From a bacterium UBA6115 (GTDB taxonomy: Bacteria > Bacillota_A > Clostridia > Christensenellales > Aristaeellaceae): 12,082 nucleotides of DNA. Below the pieces are notes generated by a model. That model did not search any database and was not told the origin of the DNA. It worked only from the letters and a program-made list of their open reading frames with translations. Where the stretch lies: assembly GCA_002428405.1 (NCBI GenBank), contig DIWD01000036.1, positions 13,837 through 25,918 of the forward strand, written 5' to 3'. Positions 6,790-12,082 of this stretch are shown here, one piece after another (positions within the stretch are counted from its first letter, which is position 1; every line of letters begins with the position of its first letter). The translations under genes and the position numbers were made by a program.

Positions 6790-8004
6790 TCAGGGAATCA
6801 GGGCTGCCAGCGCGTCGGCTGCCTGCTGCGGCGTGGTTTCACCCTTCAGTACTTTGATGACCTCCTGGTCCATCGGGGCATAAAGGTCCATCAGCTTCGG
6901 CCAGACAAAACGCGCGTCGGTTTCCTTGCCGGCATTCAGGGCCAGGAACTCATTCGCATGCTCGTCAGATAGGGTGATGGGTGCATTGATCATCGGATAG
7001 AAACCGGTCGGCAGTTTTTCAGACGCGATGGCGGCGCCTTCCGGCGAAGCAAGCCAGGCCAGGAAGGCCTTGCTCTCCTCGGGGTATTTGGTGGCTGCGT
7101 TCATGGTGATGGCCATGTCCGGATGGAAGGTGATGCGGGTCGCCTTTCCCTCGGGCGCCGGGATCGCGAAGACGCCCCATTTGAAGCCCACATCGCCAAA
7201 GGTGCCGGCGGACCAGGACCCGTCAACGTACATGGCGCATTGTTCAATGGCAAAGAGGTTCGCGCTGTCGTTATAGGTGACGGCGGAGAAGCCTTCGGGC
7301 AGGAAGGGCGTGAGTTTAGCCAGGTCGGTGAAGGCCTCGACAAATGCCGGGTCATTCAGCTTCTTTTCGCCGGATTCATACTTGACCCGTTCTTCAGCGC
7401 CGCCAACATAGTTGGGTAGCATGCCCAGGAACAGGCACTCCAGAATATCCCACTCATCGGCGACACCATTGCCAAGCGGGGTGATCCCCTTGTCTTTCAG
7501 AGTCTGGCAGACTGTGAGAAATTCTTCAAAGGTCTGGGGAATCTGAAGGTCATTCTGAGCGAAGATATCCTTGTTGTAATAAACAGCGTGCGACACTGCC
7601 GCGAATGGCACGGCGAACAGCTTGCCTTCGGCTGTCTGCCAAGGCGCCAGAGAGGAAGCGGCGAAGTTATCCTTAATGCCGGGGATGTCAGTGCAATCAG
7701 CGAAATAGCCGGCTTCAAACAGTTCTACGCCGGTCGCGTAGGAACGCGCATACATCAGGTCGGGGCCAGTCCCGTTGTCGAGCTGCAGACGTAGCGTCGC
7801 GTTATATTCGTTGGCAATTGTGGGCTGGAAAGTGATTTCCACTCCAGTTTTCTCTTTGTACAGGGCCAGCAGGTTGTTCATCTGCTCAACATCATCGGCC
7901 CGCCAGGAGCCCATGGTCAGTTTCACTGCCTCTGCCTGTGCGATCAAAGGCAGAACGCTGAGCAGCATCAGTACAGAAAGGAGCAACGCGGTCAGTTTTT
8001 TCAT
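6790..8004 (-). CDS. Extracellular solute-binding protein of sugar ABC importer (family 1)
   Basis: Secreted substrate receptor that captures a ligand, probably a sugar or oligosaccharide, and delivers it to the two permeases. The start is the ATG at 8004 (404 residues), with AAGGAGGG about ten bases upstream; the in-frame TTG at 8028 has no such site and would place a charged stretch before the signal peptide. MKKLTALLLSVLMLL begins a classical signal peptide ending near LIAQAEA, probably cut after AQA. There is no lipobox cysteine, unusual for a Gram-positive binding protein. The mature part has family 1 features: an early DNGTGPDLMY, VPFAAVSHAVYYNKDIF (a common binding-protein segment in which a Tyr-Asn-Lys precedes Phe), MYVDGSWSAG, and a late EESKAFLAWLASPEG. 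The ligand is unknown; no glycosidase gene adjoins to suggest one. Confidence 0.93.
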   Translation of the reverse strand: MKKLTALLLSVLMLLSVLPLIAQAEAVKLTMGSWRADDVEQMNNLLALYKEKTGVEITFQPTIANEYNATLRLQLDNGTGPDLMYARSYATGVELFEAGYFADCTDIPGIKDNFAASSLAPWQTAEGKLFAVPFAAVSHAVYYNKDIFAQNDLQIPQTFEEFLTVCQTLKDKGITPLGNGVADEWDILECLFLGMLPNYVGGAEERVKYESGEKKLNDPAFVEAFTDLAKLTPFLPEGFSAVTYNDSANLFAIEQCAMYVDGSWSAGTFGDVGFKWGVFAIPAPEGKATRITFHPDMAITMNAATKYPEESKAFLAWLASPEGAAIASEKLPTGFYPMINAPITLSDEHANEFLALNAGKETDARFVWPKLMDLYAPMDQEVIKVLKGETTPQQAADALAALIP

Positions 8005-8042
8005 GGATGATAATCCCTCCTTATTCAAATGTGTCCTTAGGA

Positions 8043-8071
8043 ATCATAACACAATCCGCTTGCCTGTACAA
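8043..8071 (-). promoter_or_regulatory. Sigma-A-type promoter for the ABC importer operon
   Basis: On the minus strand a -35-like TTGTAC (8071-8066) and a -10 TATGAT (8048-8043) are separated by exactly 17 bases. The -10 matches five of six consensus positions and is preceded by TG one base away, an extended -10. The -35 is weaker (three of six). Transcription would begin near 8036, giving a leader of about 30 bases before the binding-protein ATG. No cre-like catabolite operator is evident. Confidence 0.6.
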
Positions 8072-8098
8072 GATGAATTAGATGATTCAGATGTCATT
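8072..8098. repeat. Three tandem imperfect 9-base units next to the importer promoter
   Basis: GATGAATTA, GATGATTCA and GATGTCATT follow one another without gaps, immediately upstream of the -35 of the importer promoter. The first two also form a short pseudo-palindrome, TGAAT-N6-ATTCA (8074-8089). Similar 9-base spacing could be a regulator site, or this may be chance in a short A+T-rich spacer. Confidence 0.25.
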
Positions 8099-8101
8099 TG
8101 T

Positions 8102-9247
8102 TCAGGATGTGACTCTTTTCCCCATGATGAATACCGCCTCGGGCTTTACCGCGACGTCAAGGCAGTTGCCTTTCATCAATATGATGTCCGCATCCTTGCC
8201 CGCTTCAAGAGAGCCGACCCTGTCCGCGATACCGGAATGGATGGCGGGATTGATGGTGATGGCCTGTAGGGCCTGGAAAGGGTCCATTCCGGACTTAACC
8301 GCCAGCGCCGCGCACATGGGGAGGTATTCCTGGGGAATGACAGGCGCGTCGGTAATAATGGAAACCAGGCAGCCGGCTTTCGCAAGGATGCCGGGCGTCT
8401 CGAAGGTTTTATTGCGTAGCTCGAACTTGCTGGCGCCGGTGAGTGAGGGGCCGACGGCCAACGGCACACCCTCCTTTGCCAGCTCCTCCACAATCAGGTG
8501 TCCTTCAGTGACATGTTCCAGCGTGATTTTGAGATGAAACTCACGTGCGATGCGGAGGGCTGTAAAGATGTCTTCCACTGCGTGCGCGTGGGCTTTCAGG
8601 GGCATGTCCCCGCGGATAACAGGCAGAAGGGCTTCCAGTTTCATGTCAAAGGACGGCAGTTTGCTGATGTCACTTCCGGCCGCCTTCTTTTTCTCCTCAT
8701 ATTCGTGTGCCTTAAACAGCATCTCGCGCAATTTGGCGGCGGTAGTCATCCGGCTGGAATCACTCTTTTCCCGGTAGACCCGTTTGGGATTTTCGCCAAA
8801 GGCGCATTTCATGGCGGTTTCCATTTTTACCAGCATGTCTTCTGCGCGCCTTCCGACGGTTTTCACAGCCAGGAAGGTTCCGCCCAGCACGTTTGCGCTG
8901 CCGGGGCCTGTATTGACTGTGGTGACACCGGCCAGCGCGGCATGCAGAAAGTCCGGCTGCCCGGGCTTGAAGCCGTCGATTCCACGCAGATGCGGGCTGA
9001 CGATGTCGTTCATCTCGTTGTAGTCAGCGCCTTCATACCCTATGCCGTAGCCGTCCAGGCCCAGGTGGCTGTGGGCGTCGACAAACCCCGGATAAACCCG
9101 AAGCCCGGCTGCGCTGACGATTTCTGCGCTTCCGGCTTTCAGGCCTTTTCCGATCCTGCTGATTTTTCCTTCCTTAACCAGGATGTCTGCGATATAGCCT
9201 TCCTGATGGATACCGTCGTGGATCTCTCCTCCTTTGATGAGCAGCAT
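8102..9247 (-). CDS. Metal-dependent amidohydrolase, imidazolonepropionase-like group
   Basis: Cytoplasmic amidohydrolase-superfamily enzyme of 381 residues; the reaction is probably hydrolysis of a C-N bond in a cyclic or acylated amino-acid-like compound, but the substrate is unknown. The start ATG at 9247 has AGGAGG seven bases upstream. Visible metal-site residues are His59 and His61 in DAHSHLG, His220/His222 in KAHAHA, His245 in LEHVTEGH and Asp300 in ITDAPVIP, with His250 a further conserved-looking His. The short beta domain is formed by residues 1-50 and the C-terminus, where GSLEAGKDADIILMKG at 345-360 is the usual superfamily signature. MKCAFGENPKRVY at 146-158 recalls a subgroup of uncharacterised proteins (metal-dependent hydrolase subgroup C; from memory). 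The GltS-like transporter gene lies 53 bases upstream and very likely shares its transcript, suggesting that it supplies the substrate or exports the product. No intrinsic terminator is visible downstream. Confidence 0.88.
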   Translation of the reverse strand: MLLIKGGEIHDGIHQEGYIADILVKEGKISRIGKGLKAGSAEIVSAAGLRVYPGFVDAHSHLGLDGYGIGYEGADYNEMNDIVSPHLRGIDGFKPGQPDFLHAALAGVTTVNTGPGSANVLGGTFLAVKTVGRRAEDMLVKMETAMKCAFGENPKRVYREKSDSSRMTTAAKLREMLFKAHEYEEKKKAAGSDISKLPSFDMKLEALLPVIRGDMPLKAHAHAVEDIFTALRIAREFHLKITLEHVTEGHLIVEELAKEGVPLAVGPSLTGASKFELRNKTFETPGILAKAGCLVSIITDAPVIPQEYLPMCAALAVKSGMDPFQALQAITINPAIHSGIADRVGSLEAGKDADIILMKGNCLDVAVKPEAVFIMGKRVTS

Positions 9248-9300
9248 GTTTTCCTCCTATAAAAATGGTTTTACGAATCAGAGCAGGGAAGGTCAATCGC

Positions 9301-10680
9301 TCAGACGTTCTTTTTCCGTGCTCCGTCTTTTCTGATGATCATGAACCAGACCAGCGCCGCCAGGTAAATAAGGCACAGGAAGAGGGTAAGCAGAAGCATT
9401 CCCATGCTGTTGGGCGCCAGGCCGATCATGATCAGGATCGGCGCGCCAAAAAGAATACCGGTGCCGCTTCCAACAACCAGCTGGTCTGCGGCCGGGGTTT
9501 TGAATTCGGGATCAATCTGCCTAAGCGGCAGAATGCCCGAGCTGATGGTGCCGGTAAGCATCCCGTACATCGCTACAAAGCTCTCGTCCGCAAAATCCGG
9601 CGTCATGCGCGGAATCACATATTTGAGATAGGCGTATGTGACAATTGATCCTGTGACAGCCATCAGCAGGAAGGGGAGCCAGAGGCCCTGAAGGTCCGAG
9701 ATGTTGATGGAGGCTATGCCCGCCACGATCATTAGGTCAAAAGCCAACCCGGAGATGCGGTTGAGCAGGTAATTGTTCTGATACTGCCTGGTCATCCAGC
9801 CGAACCTGCGCAAACTGCTCAGCACACCGCGCGCTCCCATGCCCACCAGGGAGCCGGTAATGAAATTGAAGCCCCAAAACAGCGGAACAAGGGTCTTGGA
9901 TGCGCCGGGGGAAACCGCTGTGATTCCGACGGTGATCCCCAGGGTGATCAGGAAGGTGATCAGGTAGGAAACGAAGATCAGCGCGATTTGTATGGACAGC
10001 CTGTCCACCGATTCGCTCAGGGGCACTTCATTGGCATCCTGGAAAGAATCGGTCATGACTGAGCCTGGAACGTATTGAGGATCAGCAGGACGAATGCCCC
10101 GCCGTTTCAGGATCCTGCGGGTTGACCAAATGCCCACCAGGCAAGCGGTCAGGTAACCGGCCGCGGCGAGGGAGAGGCCGAAGGAGCGTCCGCCTGCAAA
10201 ACCCAGGTTTTCATAGGTGGTTCCGACATTATTCGCCTGCCCCGGCCCCTGGCCATAGGCCATTGGCAGCAGGATGCCGGAGGCCGGGAAAAGCTGAGGC
10301 ATGATGGTATAAAACAGAAAAACAGATATCACCAGTCCAATGACCGCCTGAACCAGATAAGTGGAGACAATCAGCGCGCCGGATTTGAAGGCGAACAGAC
10401 CCCCCGTTTCACCTTTTGTTGTTCTCAGGGACAGCGCGATAAAGCCGATGGCAATGCCGTGATAGGTGATCATCTCCAAAAGCCCCTGCGGTATCTTCAG
10501 CACGCCGGCTGCCCTCATGCCCAGCAGAATAAAGCCGGCCAGTGCTGCCACCGGCATCAGGCTTTTGCGGATGAGGGTCACTTTTCGCGTCATGATATTG
10601 GCTAAAAGGAGCAGCAGCGCAATGACGCCACCCCAGACAAAGACATCCCACAATCCGTGGTTCAGGTTTGAAAAATCCAT
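9301..10680 (-). CDS. GltS-like sodium/glutamate symporter family protein
   Basis: Polytopic membrane transporter of 459 residues resembling the sodium:glutamate symporter GltS (COG0786-like), which imports glutamate with sodium ions. About ten to twelve hydrophobic segments occur, in two related halves. The first half contains YGQGPGQANNVG at 142-153, in the position of the GltS glycine-rich loop. The second contains YGMLTGTISSGILPLRQIDP at 372-391, like the TGT-x-(S/A)-x-G...LR-x-(V/I)DP segment of GltS. A hydrophilic loop at about 186-225 separates the halves. ATG at 10680 has AAGGAG seven bases upstream, within the last codons of the acyltransferase gene, so translation is coupled. The protein is longer than E. 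coli GltS (about 400), and its pore motifs diverge, so glutamate itself is only a guess; the neighbouring amidohydrolase may indicate a modified amino acid. Confidence 0.78.
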   Translation of the reverse strand: MDFSNLNHGLWDVFVWGGVIALLLLLANIMTRKVTLIRKSLMPVAALAGFILLGMRAAGVLKIPQGLLEMITYHGIAIGFIALSLRTTKGETGGLFAFKSGALIVSTYLVQAVIGLVISVFLFYTIMPQLFPASGILLPMAYGQGPGQANNVGTTYENLGFAGGRSFGLSLAAAGYLTACLVGIWSTRRILKRRGIRPADPQYVPGSVMTDSFQDANEVPLSESVDRLSIQIALIFVSYLITFLITLGITVGITAVSPGASKTLVPLFWGFNFITGSLVGMGARGVLSSLRRFGWMTRQYQNNYLLNRISGLAFDLMIVAGIASINISDLQGLWLPFLLMAVTGSIVTYAYLKYVIPRMTPDFADESFVAMYGMLTGTISSGILPLRQIDPEFKTPAADQLVVGSGTGILFGAPILIMIGLAPNSMGMLLLTLFLCLIYLAALVWFMIIRKDGARKKNV

Positions 10681-10684
10681 TCAA

Positions 10685-11851
10685 TCACTCCTTCTCTTCT
10701 TTTATGATGCGGTAAAGGTCGCGGTATTTCAGCGCGCAAAAACCTTCGGACGGTTTCGTCTGAAAGCGGCGGCCGTCCCTGAGTGTGAACTGAAATATAT
10801 TTTTACGGAAAATTTCAAGTCCTGCAATGTCGCTGACAAGCGTTTCAAACTCACCGATTTTCAGTAAGCCCCTTCCCATGCTCATTTTCCCGCGAGTAAA
10901 TGGAAGGAGTTTTCCATCGCTGTCCTGAAGCATCAGGTGCTGCGGGCCATCTGACAAAATCGCTTCTTTGGCTCCGTTCTCCAGCATGTCCTGTATCCGT
11001 CCGCGCTGCCAGTCCGTCCATTCGCGGACGCCCGGGAAGGGGTTGTCTCCTTCAAAAAAGCCATAAGGGGTATAGCGCGTATGCATCCCGCAGGCGAGGC
11101 ATCGCACTTCATCGCCAATGCCGCGAATCGTTCCCTGTCCCTGGCAGGAAGGACATAAGTACAGCGCGTGCTCAATCCCCTCTGCAAGTCGTTTTCCCTT
11201 ATATGCAATTGGATTTCTCTTTTGTTCCGCATAAGCGTCAGCGCTCAGGTCGCTGACCAGCAGCCGGTTGATTTCTTCAGCGCTCATTGCCTGCAGCGCT
11301 TCTTTTGGATATGTATTGACCACCCGGCATTCTGTGCGGCCCCGCCTGATGCCCTTGCCCCAGCGCGGCATCGAGAAATAACCGCCCTCAATCCGGCAGG
11401 TGATGAGGCCGGCGTTCACTGCGCGCAGCAGGTTGCCTGTCGCTTCGGGAATCCGGTCTGTTCTGCCGTCAAAGGAGGTGTTGCCCTCCGCAAACAGGCA
11501 GATGTTGCGGCCCTCCTGCAGCCTGCGCGCCATGCCCATGGTGGTCCGGACGTCTGCCGTGCCTTTTTGCTTGGCGATGGAGCCATACAGCCAGGTCAGC
11601 AGGAATTTCAGCGGCCTGATGCGGAGCAGCCCCTGTCCTACAATGAAGCCCATCGGTTCCCTGAACACCTTGCCCAGGAAAAAGAAATCCAACTCGGTCA
11701 CGTGATTGGATATAACGATATAAGGCGGCGGCAGTTCAGGCTGGGGAATGGCATTCATGTTGAACCGCCAGGAAAAATAGGGAACCAGCAAAGCCCTGGT
11801 CACGCGATAGGCGATTTCCTGCCGTCTGCGGCCGGGGCGGTTTTTTGCCAC
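10685..11851 (-). CDS. PlsC-like acyltransferase with C-terminal zinc ribbon and PH-like tail
   Basis: Probable membrane-associated acyltransferase of the lysophosphatidic acid acyltransferase (PlsC) family; acyl-CoA or acyl-ACP would donate a fatty acid to a glycerolipid-like acceptor. The start is GTG at 11851, with GAGGAG six to seven bases upstream. Residues 49-55, NHVTELD, hold the catalytic H-x4-D pair (His50, Asp55). FAEGNTSFDG at 120-129 corresponds to the FPEGTRS acceptor-binding block, with Ala and Asn substituting. At 388 residues it is far longer than typical PlsC (about 240). The extra part holds Cys233/Cys236 and Cys251/Cys254 (CPSC...CLAC), a probable zinc ribbon. The tail, about 330-380, has alternating strands and a final helix resembling a bacterial PH domain. 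The next gene starts four bases later. The acceptor lipid is unknown; assignment to the family is firm, the extra domains are inferred. Confidence 0.85.
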   Translation of the reverse strand: MAKNRPGRRRQEIAYRVTRALLVPYFSWRFNMNAIPQPELPPPYIVISNHVTELDFFFLGKVFREPMGFIVGQGLLRIRPLKFLLTWLYGSIAKQKGTADVRTTMGMARRLQEGRNICLFAEGNTSFDGRTDRIPEATGNLLRAVNAGLITCRIEGGYFSMPRWGKGIRRGRTECRVVNTYPKEALQAMSAEEINRLLVSDLSADAYAEQKRNPIAYKGKRLAEGIEHALYLCPSCQGQGTIRGIGDEVRCLACGMHTRYTPYGFFEGDNPFPGVREWTDWQRGRIQDMLENGAKEAILSDGPQHLMLQDSDGKLLPFTRGKMSMGRGLLKIGEFETLVSDIAGLEIFRKNIFQFTLRDGRRFQTKPSEGFCALKYRDLYRIIKEEKE

Positions 11852-11865
11852 TTCATCTCCTCTTT

Positions 11866-11903
11866 CTGTCCAGGCCGCGAATCACCTGATTGTGCGGAGA
11901 CAG
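11866..11903 (-). promoter_or_regulatory. Structured 5' leader hairpin of the acyltransferase operon
   Basis: Reading the minus strand, CTGTC (11903-11899) pairs with GACAG (11870-11866), CCGC (11897-11894) with GCGG (11878-11875), and AATC (11891-11888) with GATT (11883-11880), around a 4-base AGGT loop. Together these give a bulged stem of 13 base pairs ending a few bases before the ribosome binding site. There is no U-run, so it is not an intrinsic terminator. A role in translation control or mRNA stability is possible; chance folding is not excluded. Confidence 0.35.
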
Positions 11904-11922
11904 GCTGGAATGATCATATCCA

Positions 11923-11951
11923 ATTATACATCTTATCGACACTTTTTTCCA
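11923..11951 (-). promoter_or_regulatory. Sigma-A-type promoter for the acyltransferase-transporter-amidohydrolase operon
   Basis: On the minus strand TGGAAA (11951-11946; four of six matches to the -35 consensus) and a perfect TATAAT (11928-11923) are 17 bases apart. It lies directly after the stop codon of the upstream FAD-dependent gene. Transcription would start near 11916, giving a leader of about 65 bases that contains the hairpin described separately. Confidence 0.65.
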
Positions 11952-11956
11952 TACTG

Positions 11957-12082
11957 TCAGTTTCCGTCTGCGATCTGCTCTGTCATTGCCTTGGCGCAGC
12001 GCAGTCCGTCGACCGCCGCGGACATGATCCCGCCTGCGCGGCCGGCCCCTTCCCCGGCCGGATAGACCCCTGGCAGACTGGA
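11957..12082 (-). CDS. C-terminal end of FAD-dependent dehydrogenase (COG2509-like), partial
   Basis: Only the last 41 residues are present; the gene continues beyond the right edge. The frame reads LPGVYPAGEGAGRAGGIM followed by SAAVDGLRCA, then a short tail ending at TGA (complement of 11957-11959). This is the typical last FAD-binding segment of uncharacterised FAD-dependent dehydrogenases of the COG2509 type: the Gly-Glu-Gly-Ala-Gly run closes over the FAD, and the helix beginning with Ala-Ala-Val-Asp-Gly follows. It lies immediately upstream of the acyltransferase promoter, and read-through into that operon is possible because no terminator is visible between them. The family call rests on this short motif only. 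Confidence 0.75.
   Translation of the reverse strand, partial: SSLPGVYPAGEGAGRAGGIMSAAVDGLRCAKAMTEQIADGN

Noticed and set aside
8005..8028. TTG start giving eight extra residues on the binding protein
   Set aside because: The AAGGAGGG site lies within this stretch and serves the ATG at 8004, which begins a textbook signal peptide.
8029..8101. Intrinsic terminator after the amidohydrolase gene
   Set aside because: Only 4- to 5-bp inverted repeats without a U-run are present; read-through into the importer operon cannot be excluded.
8498..9262. Plus-strand open frame of 254 codons opposite the amidohydrolase
   Set aside because: It is antisense to a gene with an intact metal site and a strong ribosome binding site; its protein has no family-like pattern.
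1..12082. Mobile element, prophage, CRISPR array or defence system
   Set aside because: No transposase, integrase, phage structural gene, repeat-spacer pattern, nuclease or methylase is visible on either strand.

Overview
The window looks like a chromosomal segment of a Gram-positive anaerobe of the Bacillota, most likely class Clostridia. The base composition is fairly G+C-rich for that group, apparently in the mid-50s percent (judged by eye, not calculated). Support for this comes from strong AGGAGG-type ribosome binding sites, frequent GTG/TTG starts, sigma-A-like promoters, and a glutamate dehydrogenase whose key lysines and aspartate sit almost exactly where they do in the Clostridium symbiosum enzyme. 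Genes are tightly packed: no gene-free stretch exceeds about 110 bases, and I see no tRNA, rRNA, CRISPR array, transposase, integrase or phage gene.

Left part, plus strand (1-4849): four genes run closely together. They are a membrane-anchored MurF-like Mur ligase (5' end outside the window), a D-alanine--D-alanine ligase (ddl), an NADP-type glutamate dehydrogenase (gdhA), and a six-helix membrane protein resembling the Pr6Pr family. The first two probably cooperate in making or attaching the D-Ala-D-Ala end of the peptidoglycan stem peptide. The Mur ligase is unusual: a four-helix membrane region stands where a normal MurF has its UDP-MurNAc-tripeptide-binding domain. The block ends at a strong bidirectional hairpin terminator at 4869-4897.

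Middle, minus strand (4922-8071): an ABC sugar-importer operon, transcribed leftward from a sigma-A-like promoter at 8043-8071. The order is solute-binding protein, MalF-type permease, MalG-type permease. A hairpin followed by a U-rich run lies between the binding protein and the permeases and probably lowers expression of the latter. No ATPase, regulator or glycosidase is present, so a shared MsmX/UgpC-type ATPase elsewhere is expected. The binding protein has a signal peptide but no lipobox cysteine.

Right part, minus strand (8102-12082): a PlsC-like acyltransferase with an added four-cysteine zinc ribbon and a PH-like tail, then (4 bases later) a GltS-like sodium/glutamate symporter, then (53 bases later) a metal-dependent amidohydrolase of the imidazolonepropionase-like type. 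The order and spacing suggest one operon from a promoter at 11923-11951, with a structured leader. A simple reading of the last two genes is uptake plus hydrolysis of a glutamate-like or acylated/cyclised amino-acid substrate. At the right edge is the C-terminal end of a COG2509-like FAD-dependent dehydrogenase.

I found no clear new defence or mobile system. The most noteworthy items are the membrane-anchored Mur ligase/Ddl pair, the acyltransferase-zinc ribbon fusion, and its operon with a transporter and an amidohydrolase of unknown substrate.
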